Below the pieces are notes generated by a model. That model saw only the letters and a list, made by a program, of their open reading frames with translations. It did no database searches and was not told the origin of the DNA. A DNA stretch of 23,550 nucleotides. It comes from DATAES01 sp036257895. Lineage in GTDB: Bacteria; Actinomycetota; Acidimicrobiia; Acidimicrobiales; JACDCH01. The DNA lies in the NCBI GenBank assembly GCA_036257895.1, contig DATAES010000135.1, forward strand, positions 1 to 23,550, written 5' to 3'. Below, piece by piece: positions 13,229 through 22,151 of the stretch (position 1 is its first letter; every line of letters starts with the position of its first letter). The position numbers and the translations under genes are program-made.

Positions 13229-14072
13229 GGTTCGAGCTCCTCTCGACGAGGTGGGTGTGAATGGTGCCGATGCCTTCGATGGTGGAGACGAGCTCGTCAC
13301 CCGGCGCAAGGAACCGGGGCGGGGTCCGCGTGCCACCGACGCCCGAAGGCGTGCCCGTGAAGATGAGGTCACCCGGCAGCAGCGGGGTGATCGACGACAA
13401 CCGGTTGATCAGCGCGTCGACGCCGAAGATCAGGTCGGACGTGCGGCTCTTCTGCACCTCCTCGCCGTTCACCGTGCAACCAAGGGCGAGGTCGTCGGGG
13501 TGGTCGAGCTCGTCTGGCGTGATGATCCACGGACCGGTCGGCCCGAACCCGGGGAAGGACTTGCCCAGGCTGAACTGCGGCGCCGGCGGCCGGGTCTGGA
13601 CGATGCGCTCGGACAGGTCCTGACCGACGGTCAGCCCCGCGACGTACGACCAGCCATCGCCTTCGGCGACCTCGTACGCGTGCCGGCCGATGACCACGAC
13701 GAGCTCGACCTCCCAGTCGACGAAGTCGCTCGGGAGCTCGACCGTGGCGTCCGGACCGGTGAGGCAGGTCGGGAACTTCGTGAACGTCGGCGGGAAGGTC
13801 GGCGACTCGACGCCGGCCTCGGCCGCGTGGGCGGCGTAGTTCATGCCGATAGCGAACACCTGACGGGGGCGGGGAACCGGTGCCTGCAACGCCCGGAGGT
13901 CGATGGGCCTGTCGGCGTTCTGGACCCCGTCGGCCAGTGCCCGCACCTCGTCCCAGTGGTCGTGCACGAGTTGAGGATCCGCGGGCAGCGCGCCACCTGA
14001 CCGCTCGGCGATGTCGACGACCCCGTCGCCATGGATCAGGACGGCTCGGCCGTCGGCGTTGGCGAATCTCAT
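13218..14072 (-). CDS. fumarylacetoacetate hydrolase (FAH)-family hydrolase/hydratase
   Basis: The 284-residue protein has an N-terminal FAH cap region and the catalytic domain with the block FAIGMNYAAHAAE. The metal-binding acidic residues lie in DWEVELVVVIGR (Glu121, Glu123) and GQDLSERIVQ (Asp152), with Lys171 in SLGKSFPGFGPTGPW and the C-terminal GDLIFTGTPSGVG. Family members hydrolyse or hydrate ring-fission products such as fumarylpyruvate, 2-hydroxy-dienoates and acylpyruvates. As first gene of the operon, directly before the extradiol dioxygenase, it probably processes a product downstream of ring cleavage. The exact reaction cannot be read. Confidence 0.9.
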   Translation of the reverse strand: MRFANADGRAVLIHGDGVVDIAERSGGALPADPQLVHDHWDEVRALADGVQNADRPIDLRALQAPVPRPRQVFAIGMNYAAHAAEAGVESPTFPPTFTKFPTCLTGPDATVELPSDFVDWEVELVVVIGRHAYEVAEGDGWSYVAGLTVGQDLSERIVQTRPPAPQFSLGKSFPGFGPTGPWIITPDELDHPDDLALGCTVNGEEVQKSRTSDLIFGVDALINRLSSITPLLPGDLIFTGTPSGVGGTRTPPRFLAPGDELVSTIEGIGTIHTHLVERSSNHDR

Positions 14073-14116
14073 CGCACCTCCTGCGGATCAGCCGGCCCGA
14101 TGCCGGCATCGATGCG

Positions 14117-14145
14117 ACTCTATGACACCGATCTTGTGGTTGTAA
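14117..14145 (-). promoter_or_regulatory. possible promoter of the minus-strand catabolic operon
   Basis: On the minus strand TTACAA (14140-14145) and TAGAGT (14117-14122) are separated by 17 bases, upstream of the FAH gene start at 14072. The match to consensus is modest. Confidence 0.35.
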
Positions 14146-14157
14146 ATCCTTTTTCTA

Positions 14158-14163
14158 TTGACA
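14158..14163 (+). promoter_or_regulatory. -35 element TTGACA of the transporter operon
   Basis: A perfect TTGACA lies 55 bases before the binding-protein gene and touches the AAATCGATTT palindrome. No convincing -10 hexamer is seen at the expected distance (around 14180-14186, GATGCT). Confidence 0.4.
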
Positions 14164-14172
14164 AATCGATTT
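14163..14172. promoter_or_regulatory. putative GntR operator in the divergent promoter region
   Basis: AAATCGATTT is a perfect 10-bp palindrome between the two divergent operons. On the minus strand it reads TGAAATCGATTT, identical over 12 bases to the site before the GntR gene at 22149-22160. GntR/FadR-type regulators bind short palindromes of this kind. Confidence 0.65.
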
Positions 14173-14218
14173 CATGCGCGATGCTGCCGTGATTCCGACG
14201 ACACAGGGAGGGACTCGA

Positions 14219-15472
14219 ATGGGTCGACGAATCCGCGCTCGAGGTTTGCTGGCAGCGGTGATGGCGACGGCTGCGCTCGCAGCGTGCGGGAGCTCCGGTT
14301 CCAGCGCATCGAGCGGGGCATCGTCGTCCCGCCCGGCGGCGCCGGTTTCGACGCTGCCGCCGCCCCAGGGCGAACCGATCGTCGTCGCGATGATCGCCCA
14401 GGAGAGCGGCCCCGCGGCGCTCCCCGATTCGCGGCTCGCCGCCGAGGCAGCCGTTAAGTACGTGAACACCGAGCTCGGCGGCGCGGCGGGTCGACCGGTC
14501 CAGCTCGAGACCTGCATCACCGACGGCTCGCCCGAGCAGTCCTCTGCGTGCGCGAACCAGTTGCTCGAGAAGCACCCCGTGGCGTTCGTCGGCGAAAGCG
14601 AGCTCGGCACCGCGGGCAGCGTGCCCATCATCGAAACGGCCGGCGTTCCCCTCGTCGGCGCAGCCGGCATCACGCCCGAGCTCGTGCTGTCGCACGATGC
14701 CTTCGCGTTCGGTCTCGACGCCGTCGGCGACTGGTCGGGCTGGACGAAGTACCTCGCCACCGACGGCAACGCGAAGACCATCAACCTCATCAACATCGAC
14801 ATCCCGGCTGCACCCGTGTTCGAGAAGGCGGTGCGATCGGTCGCCGAGGCGAACGGCGCCAAGGTCGACAAAGTCGTGTCGCTGCCGCTCAGCGCGACCG
14901 ACGTCTCCGCCCAGATGGCCGCCGCGTCCGAGGGCAACCCGGACGTGATCATGGCCGTCGTCAGCGCGCAGCTCTGTGTCCCCGCGGCGCAGGCCCATGA
15001 GAGCATCGCCCCGCAGACGAAGTTGTTCCTGCCTGGCATCTGCAGCAGCCCGCAGACGATCTCGGCCGCGGGCTCGTCAATGGACGGCGCGCTCGTCGGC
15101 GTCGGCTCGCTCAACCCGTACGACACGGGTCAGCCTGACGTCGCGACGTACCGGCGGGCGCTCGACACCTACGGCGACCACGTCCCGCTCAGCCAGTTCG
15201 CCGGGAACGCGTTCACCGCGGTGATGAATCTCAAGGCCGTCGTCGACAAGCTCGGCCCCACCGGTGTGACGGCGGACGCGATCACGAATGCGATCAAAGC
15301 CGGAACGAATGTCCAGTCCTTCATGACGGACACGTACACGTGTGACGGCAAGGTCCCGCTGTCGCCTGGCACGTGCGTGCGCGGTCGACGCGTTCTCGAG
15401 GTCAAGAGCGGTCAGCTCTCCAACCTGTCGGACCAGTGGTTCGACGGGACCGGCCAGGTCAGCGTCGGCTGA
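14219..15472 (+). CDS. ABC transporter substrate-binding lipoprotein (LivK type)
   Basis: This is an extracytoplasmic receptor of the branched-chain amino acid/HAAT family (Peripla_BP_6), 417 residues. A signal peptide (RRIRARGLLAAVMATAALAA) ends in the lipobox LAAC, so it is lipid-anchored on the outer face of the membrane. A Ser/Ala-rich tether follows, then two lobes of the type-I binding fold beginning EPIVVAMIAQESGP. The start at 14219 is chosen over the ATG at 14174 because GGGAGGG ends 6 bases before it and the signal peptide begins there. Receptors of this family often bind aromatic acids when encoded beside aromatic catabolism genes. The ligand here is inferred to be the pathway substrate. 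Confidence 0.92.
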   Translation: MGRRIRARGLLAAVMATAALAACGSSGSSASSGASSSRPAAPVSTLPPPQGEPIVVAMIAQESGPAALPDSRLAAEAAVKYVNTELGGAAGRPVQLETCITDGSPEQSSACANQLLEKHPVAFVGESELGTAGSVPIIETAGVPLVGAAGITPELVLSHDAFAFGLDAVGDWSGWTKYLATDGNAKTINLINIDIPAAPVFEKAVRSVAEANGAKVDKVVSLPLSATDVSAQMAAASEGNPDVIMAVVSAQLCVPAAQAHESIAPQTKLFLPGICSSPQTISAAGSSMDGALVGVGSLNPYDTGQPDVATYRRALDTYGDHVPLSQFAGNAFTAVMNLKAVVDKLGPTGVTADAITNAIKAGTNVQSFMTDTYTCDGKVPLSPGTCVRGRRVLEVKSGQLSNLSDQWFDGTGQVSVG

Positions 15473-15484
15473 CGGCACGCGACG

Positions 15485-17494
15485 ATGAGCTCCTTCCTCC
15501 TCTTCGCGCTGCTCGGCCTCGGTGGCGGAGCGGTCATCGCGCTGCTCGCCGTCGGTGTGGTCGGCGAGTACAAGGCATCGGGTGTGGTGAACTTCGCGCA
15601 GGGCGCCATCGCCATGTTCTGCGCCTACTGCTTCACCGAGCTGCGCTCGACCGGTGAGCTCGTGCTGCCCGTCGTCATTCTTCCGCATCGGGTGCCGTTG
15701 GCCCGTCACGGCCTCGACACCGCGCCGGCAGTCGTCGTCACCATCGTGTACGGGGCGCTCTTCGGTGTGGTCGTGTACGTCGGCATCTTCCGCTGGCTCC
15801 GACGAGCCCCCGCGCTTGCCAAGGTGGTCGCGTCGATCGGGTTGATGCTGACTGTCCAGGCACTCGCCGTCATCCATTTCGGCACGGCCGCCCGACCGAG
15901 TGCGCGTGTGCTGCCGACCGACACGGTCACGGTCTTCGGTGCGACAGTCGGTCGCGATCGTCTCGTGCTCGCCGGCATCGCGGTCGTCGCGGCCGTGGTG
16001 CTGGCCGCGTTCTACCGGTTCACGCGGTTCGGGATCGTGACACGCGCGGTCGCCCAGAACGAGCGAGCAGCGGCGCTGCTCGGGTGGTGGCCGGTCCGTT
16101 CCGAGATGGCGACCTGGGCGATCGCCTCCGCGCTCGCGGCCCTGGCCGGTCTCCTCGCCGCGCCGCTCACCTCGTTGACGCCGAGCACCCTCACGCTGGC
16201 GATCGTCCCCGCCCTGGCCGCCGTGCTCGTTGCCGACCTGTCGTCGTTCACCATCGCGGCCGCAGCCGGTCTGCTGATCGGGATCGGGCAATCCCTGTGT
16301 GTCAAAGCGGCGACGACGTGGAGCTGGTTCCCGCAGCGAGGCATGGCCGAGGTCCTGCCGTTCGCGGTGATCGCCGTCGTCATGCTCGTACGCGGCGACC
16401 GCCTGCCCACGCGCGGCGAGACGAACGAAGGCCGCATGCCGCGAGCACCGCTCGGGCGTCGTCCGTTCCTGCCGCTCGCCGTGTTCGTGCCCGTCGCAGT
16501 GGCTTTCACCGTCGCGACGAGCGCGGGCTGGCGCGCCGCGGTCATCCAGAGCGTGATCACCGCGTGCGTCCTGTTGTCGCTCGTCGTGCTCACCGGACTC
16601 GTCGGGCAGGTGTCCCTCGCACAGGCCGCGTTCGCCGGCCTCGGCGGGTTCCTGCTCGCGAAGCTGCTCGGCGCGGCCGGTGTCCCGTTCCCCGTCGGGC
16701 TGCTGTTCGCCGGCCTCGTGACCGTGCCCCTCGGGCTGCTCGTCGGTGTTCCCGCGCTGCGCATCCGCGGCATCAACCTCGCGATCATCACGCTGGGCGC
16801 GGGGGTGGCCATCGACGCGTTCGTGTTTCGCAACGAGCAGATATCCGGAGGGCTCGCCGGCGTCAGTGTGCCGTCACCCACGTTGTTCGGTGTCGACGTC
16901 GGCATCAGCGGATCGCATGCCGGTGACTACCCGCGAGTCGTGTTCGGTCTCGTCGCCATCGCGACGTTCACCGTCCTCGCGGTACTGGCCGTCAACCTCC
17001 GCCGCAGCGCGACCGGCGCGCACTGTCTCGCAGTGCGCACGAACGAGCGGGCCGCCAGCGCGATCGGGATCAACGTCGCGGCGACGAAGTTGCTCGCCTT
17101 CGGGTTGTCGGCGTTCATCGCCGGATCTGCCGGCGGTCTCATCGGCTACCAGCAGGGGCGGCTTTCACCCGAGAGCTTTTCGATCTTCGTGTCGCTGATG
17201 CTGCTGTCGATCGCGTACATCGGCGGCATCGCCACGGTGCCCGGTGTGATCTTCGCCGGCTTCGCGTTGGCGCCGGGCGGGCTCGTGTACACCGCGATGG
17301 AGCGGTGGTTCCACCTCGGCGAGTACCAGCCGATCGTCGCCGGGGTCGGCGTGATCGCCAGCGCCATCCTCAACCCCGATGGGGTCACTGCGGCGCTGAA
17401 CAAGTCGCGAGCGGGTGGCCGTCGCAAGGCCGGCGCCACCATCGAGACGGTCCCCACGACGAACGCACCCGTCCTGGCGGCGGGACGCGCATGA
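15485..17494 (+). CDS. fused LivH-LivM branched-chain-type ABC permease
   Basis: The 669-residue membrane protein joins both permease subunits in one chain. Residues 1-310 are LivH-like (start LLGLGGGAVIALLAVGVVGE, with GVVNFAQGAIAM). Residues 340-630 are LivM-like (VVLTGLVGQVSLAQAAFAGL, LRIRGINLAIITLGAG, and the EAA-like AVRTNERAASAIGIN loop). Two loops contact the ATPases, one per half (AVAQNERAAALLGW and AVRTNERAASAIGI). The usual arrangement is two separate genes, although fusions occur in actinobacteria. It begins 12 bases after the binding-protein stop and ends in an ATGA overlap with LivG. Confidence 0.93.
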   Translation: MSSFLLFALLGLGGGAVIALLAVGVVGEYKASGVVNFAQGAIAMFCAYCFTELRSTGELVLPVVILPHRVPLARHGLDTAPAVVVTIVYGALFGVVVYVGIFRWLRRAPALAKVVASIGLMLTVQALAVIHFGTAARPSARVLPTDTVTVFGATVGRDRLVLAGIAVVAAVVLAAFYRFTRFGIVTRAVAQNERAAALLGWWPVRSEMATWAIASALAALAGLLAAPLTSLTPSTLTLAIVPALAAVLVADLSSFTIAAAAGLLIGIGQSLCVKAATTWSWFPQRGMAEVLPFAVIAVVMLVRGDRLPTRGETNEGRMPRAPLGRRPFLPLAVFVPVAVAFTVATSAGWRAAVIQSVITACVLLSLVVLTGLVGQVSLAQAAFAGLGGFLLAKLLGAAGVPFPVGLLFAGLVTVPLGLLVGVPALRIRGINLAIITLGAGVAIDAFVFRNEQISGGLAGVSVPSPTLFGVDVGISGSHAGDYPRVVFGLVAIATFTVLAVLAVNLRRSATGAHCLAVRTNERAASAIGINVAATKLLAFGLSAFIAGSAGGLIGYQQGRLSPESFSIFVSLMLLSIAYIGGIATVPGVIFAGFALAPGGLVYTAMERWFHLGEYQPIVAGVGVIASAILNPDGVTAALNKSRAGGRRKAGATIETVPTTNAPVLAAGRA

Positions 17495-18267
17495 GTGCGT
17501 TGCTCGACGTCCGAGGTCTGCGCGTCGCGTTCGGCGGCGTGGTCGCCGTCGACGACGTGTCGTTCCAGGTCGACGAGGGAACGCTCGTTGGCTTCATCGG
17601 TCCGAATGGCGCCGGGAAGACGACCTGCATTGAGGCGCTCACTGGGTACGTGCCGCACGCAACCGGGCGGGTCGTTTTCGACGACCACGACCTCGGCGGC
17701 CTGGCGCCGCACCGGCGGGCGCGGCTCGGGCTCGTCCGCACGTTCCAGTCCGTCGAGCTCTTCGACGATCTCACCGTGCGCGACAACCTGCGGGCCGCGG
17801 CGAACCGGCGCACGTGGTGGCAGTCGCTCGGCGACCTGGTCGCGCCCCGTTGGCACGACGACGAGTCCGCCATCGACGACGCGCTCGAGCTCCTCGGGCT
17901 GACCGACGTCGCGGACGCGCTGCCGGCGGAACTCCCGCAAGGACAGCGCAAGCTCGCCGGGGTCGCGCGGGCGCTGACCTGCCGTCCTCGGCTGCTGCTC
18001 CTTGACGAGCCTGCGGCGGGCCTCGACACGGTCGAGAGCGTCGAGCTCGGCGAACGCCTGCGCGCAGTGGTCGACCGCGGCGTGTCGGTGCTGCTCGTCG
18101 ACCACGACATGGGACTCGTGCTCGGCATCTGCGATCGCGTGATCGTCCTCGATTTCGGACGCGTCATCGCACAAGGGGCGCCCGAGGAGATCCGGTCCAA
18201 CGCCGATGTCATCGCGGCCTACCTCGGCGACGATGTCGCCGCCGCCGCGCCAGGAGGCGCCTCGTGA
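17491..18267 (+). CDS. branched-chain-type ABC transporter ATPase LivG
   Basis: This is one of two cytosolic ATPases driving the importer, 258 residues. Walker A is GPNGAGKTT (37-45), Walker B LLLLDEP (168-174) with catalytic Glu, and the switch His is in LLVDHDMG. The ABC signature reads LPQGQ (148-152) instead of LSxGQ: the Ser is replaced by Pro, which is uncommon and may lower the activity of that ATP site. The block TFQSVELFDDLTVRDNL is typical of LivG. The start is fixed by the ATGA overlap with the permease gene. Confidence 0.94.
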   Translation: MSALLDVRGLRVAFGGVVAVDDVSFQVDEGTLVGFIGPNGAGKTTCIEALTGYVPHATGRVVFDDHDLGGLAPHRRARLGLVRTFQSVELFDDLTVRDNLRAAANRRTWWQSLGDLVAPRWHDDESAIDDALELLGLTDVADALPAELPQGQRKLAGVARALTCRPRLLLLDEPAAGLDTVESVELGERLRAVVDRGVSVLLVDHDMGLVLGICDRVIVLDFGRVIAQGAPEEIRSNADVIAAYLGDDVAAAAPGGAS

Positions 18268-18989
18268 ACGCGACCACCGATGTTCTCGACGTACAGGGAT
18301 TGTCGTGCGGGTACGGCGCGTCGGTCGTCGTGCGCGACCTCGACCTGCGCGTCGCGCCGGGCGAGGTCGTCGCCCTGCTCGGCGCCAACGGCGCGGGCAA
18401 GACCACGACGCTGCTCACGATCGCCGGCGTACTCCCTGCGATCCGCGGCCAGGTCCGGCTCGACGGTGTGTGCATCGACCGGTGGCCGGCACCCCGCATC
18501 GCCCGCCACGGCGTCGTGTCGATTCCCGACGACCGCGGTCTGTTCCCGAAGCTGACTGTGCGCGAGAACCTGCAGCTGGCGCGCCGTCGTCACGCGACCG
18601 ACGCGCTCGACCTCTTCCCGGAACTGCGGTCGCGACTCGGTACACCGGCCGGTCTGCTGTCGGGCGGGCAACAGCAGATGCTCGCCATCGCCCGCGCGCT
18701 GGCACGCAAGCCGCGCCTGTTGCTCATCGACGAACTGAGCTTCGGGCTCGCGCCGATCGCAGTGCAGCGTCTCCTGCCGACCGTGCGGGCCGTCGCCGAC
18801 GAAACCGGTGCCGCCGTGCTGCTCGTGGAGCAGCACGCACACCTCGGCCTCGCCATCGCGGAACGGGCCTACGTCCTGAGCCACGGATCGATCGCACTGA
18901 CCGGTACGGCGGCCGCGCTCCAGGACGACACGACCTTGCTGCACGAGAGCTACTTCGGCGCCGACGACCCGGAAAGGACAACCGCATGA
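18264..18989 (+). CDS. branched-chain-type ABC transporter ATPase LivF
   Basis: This is the second ATPase of the importer, 241 residues. Walker A is GANGAGKTT (40-48), the signature LSGGQ (133-137) is canonical, Walker B is LLLIDE (153-158), and the switch His is in LLVEQH. LivF features PDDRGLFPKLTVRENLQLA and LSFGLAP are present. The GTG start overlaps the LivG stop (GTGA), and its own stop overlaps the next start (ATGA), so translation of the three genes is coupled. Confidence 0.95.
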   Translation: MNATTDVLDVQGLSCGYGASVVVRDLDLRVAPGEVVALLGANGAGKTTTLLTIAGVLPAIRGQVRLDGVCIDRWPAPRIARHGVVSIPDDRGLFPKLTVRENLQLARRRHATDALDLFPELRSRLGTPAGLLSGGQQQMLAIARALARKPRLLLIDELSFGLAPIAVQRLLPTVRAVADETGAAVLLVEQHAHLGLAIAERAYVLSHGSIALTGTAAALQDDTTLLHESYFGADDPERTTA

Positions 18990-20611
18990 TCCGCTCGACG
19001 ATGAGCGACTTCCCGCTCACCATCAACGCCATCCTCCGCCATGGCCGCCGCATCCACGCCACATCCGAATGCGCGACGTTCACCGGTGACGGCGTGCGCC
19101 GCGCGCCCTACGGCGAGGTGGCCGACAACGCCGACCGGCTCGCCGCCGCGCTCACCCGCCTCGGCATCCAGCCGGGCGACGCCGTCGGCACCTTCATGTG
19201 GAACGACCAGGAGCATCTCGAGGCGTACTTCGCGGTTCCGTGCATGGGCGCCGTGCTCCACACGCTGAACATCCGGCTCTCGCACGAGCAGCTCGTGTAC
19301 GTCACCAACCACGCCGGCGACCGCGTCGTGATCGTCGACGAGTCGTTGCTGCCGGTCATCGGCGCCGTGGCCAGCGAGCTCACGAGCGTCGAGGCGTGGA
19401 TCGTCGTGGGCGACGGCGATGCGGCCGCGCTCGAGGCGACTGGCCGGCCGGTGTACCGCTACGAGGAGCTCCTCGCCGCCGAGTCACCGGGCTTCGAATA
19501 CACCGAGCCCGACGAGAACGCGGCTGCGGCCATGTGCTACACGAGCGGCACGACGGGCGACCCGAAGGGTGTGGTGTACTCCCACCGCTCGACGTACCTG
19601 CACTCGATCACCGGATGCACGCCGGCCGTCATCGGCGCCGACGCGTCCGACCGCATCCTCGCTATCGTCCCGCAGTTCCACGCGAGCGGATGGGGGCTGC
19701 CCTACGTCGCGTTCCTGTCCGGCGCGTCGTTGCTGATGCCGGGTCGGTTCCTGCAGGCCGAGCCGCTGTGCCGGTTCATCGCCGCGGAGCGGCCGACCGT
19801 CTCGTCGGCTGTCCCGACGGTGTGGGCCGACGTGTTTCGCTACGGGAACGACCACGAGATCGACCTGTCCTCGCTACGCGTGGTCGTGTGCGGCGGGTCT
19901 GCCCTTCCCCGGTCGCTCATGGAGCGGTTCCAGGAGCGCGACGGTCTCCGGCTGATCCAGGGTTGGGGCATGACCGAGACGTCCCCAGTCGGAGCAGTCG
20001 GCCATCCTCCCGCCGACGCCCGGCCGGGGACGGCCGAGGAGATGGACTGGCGAGCGAAGACCGGCCGCGTGGTGCCGGGCGTCGAGCTGCGCATCGTCGA
20101 CGAAGACGGCCACGAGCTCGCCTGGGACGGCGAGTCGGTCGGGGAGATCGAGGTGCGCGGACCGTGGGTGACGACGTCGTATTGGCGTGACCCCGCGCCG
20201 GAGAAGTTCCATGACGGTTGGCTGCGCACCGGTGACGTCGGCACGATGACCGCGAACGGCTACCTGCAGATCACCGATCGGGCCAAGGACGTCATCAAGT
20301 CGGGCGGCGAGTGGATCAGCTCCGTGGAGCTCGAGAACGCGCTGATGGGCCATCCCGCCGTCGTGGAGGCCGCGGTCGTCGGCATCCCCGACCAACGCTG
20401 GGACGAGCGGCCGCTCGCCTGCGTGGTCGCCGACGCGGACGTCGACCCGAAGGACCTGAAGGAGTTCCTGGCCGACCGGGTCGCGAAGTGGCAGGTGCCG
20501 GACAACTGGGCGTTCGTCGACGGGATCCCGAAGACGTCGGTCGGCAAGTTCGACAAGAAGACGTTGCGCACGCAGTACGAAAAGGGCGAGCTCACAGCCC
20601 AACGGGTGTGA
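18986..20611 (+). CDS. acyl-CoA ligase (AMP-forming, medium/long-chain fatty or aryl acid type)
   Basis: This ANL-superfamily enzyme activates a carboxylic acid to its CoA thioester through an acyl-adenylate. The 541-residue protein has the P-loop-like YTSGTTGDPKG (185-195), GWGMTETSP (326-334), a WLRTGDVG block, the hinge DRAKDVIKSGGEWIS and the catalytic Lys521 in KTSVGKFDKK. The overall pattern (FHASGWGLPY, TAEEMDWRAKTGR) is that of AlkK/FadD-like medium-chain ligases rather than benzoate-CoA ligases. It is coupled to LivF by an ATGA overlap, so the acid being imported is the probable substrate. It could trap the acid inside the cell or feed a side chain into beta-oxidation and, from there, PhaC. 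Confidence 0.93.
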   Translation: MIRSTMSDFPLTINAILRHGRRIHATSECATFTGDGVRRAPYGEVADNADRLAAALTRLGIQPGDAVGTFMWNDQEHLEAYFAVPCMGAVLHTLNIRLSHEQLVYVTNHAGDRVVIVDESLLPVIGAVASELTSVEAWIVVGDGDAAALEATGRPVYRYEELLAAESPGFEYTEPDENAAAAMCYTSGTTGDPKGVVYSHRSTYLHSITGCTPAVIGADASDRILAIVPQFHASGWGLPYVAFLSGASLLMPGRFLQAEPLCRFIAAERPTVSSAVPTVWADVFRYGNDHEIDLSSLRVVVCGGSALPRSLMERFQERDGLRLIQGWGMTETSPVGAVGHPPADARPGTAEEMDWRAKTGRVVPGVELRIVDEDGHELAWDGESVGEIEVRGPWVTTSYWRDPAPEKFHDGWLRTGDVGTMTANGYLQITDRAKDVIKSGGEWISSVELENALMGHPAVVEAAVVGIPDQRWDERPLACVVADADVDPKDLKEFLADRVAKWQVPDNWAFVDGIPKTSVGKFDKKTLRTQYEKGELTAQRV

Positions 20612-20630
20612 GGAGATGAACGGGGGCGAC

Positions 20631-22151
20631 ATGGATGACAAAGAGACCTTCGACGTCGCGATCGTGGGGTACGGGCCGGTCGGTGCCGCACTGTCGATCC
20701 TGCTCGGGCAACTCGGTCGCCGGGTGCTCGTCCTCGAACGGCACCTGAAGCCCTACCCGCTACCACGGGCCGTGCACTACGACCATGAAGCGGCGCGGAT
20801 CCTGCAAGCGTGCGGCGTCGCCGAGCAGTGCTCGAAGATCGTCGAGCCGGCGGAGATCTACGAATTCCAGAACGCCGAGCGGCGCCCGCTCATCCGCTTC
20901 GGCCGGATCGGCAACGGTCTGTCCGGCTGGCCGCAGTCGTCGATGTTCTCGCAACCCGACCTCGAAGCAATCCTGTTCGACCGCGTCGACGAGCTACCCG
21001 AAATCACGGTGCGGCGGGGCGCGTCGGTCACCGATCTCGTCGATGACGGCGACCAGGTCGTCGTGCACCTCGAGGGCGGTGACACGGTGCGAGCCCGCTA
21101 CGTGGTCGGTTGTGACGGCGCCAACAGCACCATCCGCGAACGGACCGGTATTCCGATCACGGACCGCGCCTTCTTCTACGACTGGTTGGTCGTCGACGTC
21201 GTCTTCAACGAGCCCCGAGTGTTCGACCCGCTCAACGTCCAGATCTGCGACCCGGCCCGTCCGACCACCGTGGTGTCAGGCGGACCAGGACGGCGCCGCT
21301 GGGAGTTCATGGCTCTCCCGGGCGAGTCGATCGAGTTCCTCAACGACGAGGCGACCGCATGGCGGCTCCTCGAGCCGTGGGACGCCCGCCCGGACACCGC
21401 CGTGCTCGAGAAGCACGCGGTCTACCGGTTCCAGGCCCGGTGGGTCGAGCAGTGGCGCCGCGGCCGCGTCCTGCTCGCGGGCGACGCCGCGCACCAAACG
21501 CCCCCCTTCGCCGGCCAGGGTTTGTGCACCGGACTTCGCGACGCGGCGAACCTGGCGTGGAAACTCGACCTCGTCGTCCGGGGCTTGGCGCCGGACGCGC
21601 TGCTCGACACGTACGGCCGCGAACGAGGCCCCCACGCCGAGGCGGTCATCGAGCTCGCGATGGACATGGGCAAGCTGATCTGCGTCGCCGACCTGGACGA
21701 AGCGGCGGCCCGGGACGAGGCCTTTCTCGCCACCTACGACGGCAGCGTCACCGACGTCCCGCCGTTCCCTCCCATCACTGACGGCGTCGTGCTCCCGGGA
21801 TCGCCGGGCGCGGGTGAACTCTTCACCCAGGGACTGGTCGACGGTCCGGCCGGCCGCACGCGGTTCGACGACGCGGTCGGTGCGGGGTTCCGGCTCATCA
21901 CGACCACGGACCCAAACATCGACCGGGACACGGGCGACTGGTTCGCCAGCATCGGCGGGCGGGTGGTCACCCTCGGTTGCGGCGACAGCAGGCTCGTCGA
22001 CGCGGACGGCGCCTACCGCACCTGGCTCGCCGACCACATCGCCGTCGCGGTGCTGCAACGACCCGACTTCGCCGTGTTCGGGACGGCAGCAACGCCGTCG
22101 GACATCACGCCGCTGCTGCGCGGCCTGCGCAGCGAGATCACTGCCCCGTGA
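20631..22151 (+). CDS. FAD-dependent hydroxylase, MhpA type (3-(3-hydroxyphenyl)propanoate hydroxylase-like)
   Basis: This class A flavoprotein monooxygenase resembles MhpA, which ortho-hydroxylates 3-(3-hydroxyphenyl)propionate to the catechol that is then meta-cleaved. Counted from 20631 it has 506 residues: GYGPVG FAD fingerprint (13-18), PLPRAVHYDHEAARILQ, DG motif GCDGANSTIRE (about 161-171), RRRWEFMALPGE, and LLAGDAAHQTPPFAGQGLCT (281-300). The ATG at 20616 is also possible, but AGGAG touches it directly, whereas GGGGG lies 4 bases before 20631. The paired extradiol dioxygenase in the divergent operon would use its product. The substrate may differ from that of MhpA. Confidence 0.88.
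   Translation: MDDKETFDVAIVGYGPVGAALSILLGQLGRRVLVLERHLKPYPLPRAVHYDHEAARILQACGVAEQCSKIVEPAEIYEFQNAERRPLIRFGRIGNGLSGWPQSSMFSQPDLEAILFDRVDELPEITVRRGASVTDLVDDGDQVVVHLEGGDTVRARYVVGCDGANSTIRERTGIPITDRAFFYDWLVVDVVFNEPRVFDPLNVQICDPARPTTVVSGGPGRRRWEFMALPGESIEFLNDEATAWRLLEPWDARPDTAVLEKHAVYRFQARWVEQWRRGRVLLAGDAAHQTPPFAGQGLCTGLRDAANLAWKLDLVVRGLAPDALLDTYGRERGPHAEAVIELAMDMGKLICVADLDEAAARDEAFLATYDGSVTDVPPFPPITDGVVLPGSPGAGELFTQGLVDGPAGRTRFDDAVGAGFRLITTTDPNIDRDTGDWFASIGGRVVTLGCGDSRLVDADGAYRTWLADHIAVAVLQRPDFAVFGTAATPSDITPLLRGLRSEITAP

Noticed and set aside
15077..16291. 404-codon minus-strand ORF opposite the binding-protein and permease genes
   Set aside because: Its composition is dominated by Arg/Asp/Gly/Gln/His with no domain. 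It is the antisense of well-supported genes.
18206..18985. Long N-terminal extension of the acyl-CoA ligase
   Set aside because: It is Arg-rich shadow translation of LivF. The ligase fold starts at 18986 with an ATGA overlap.
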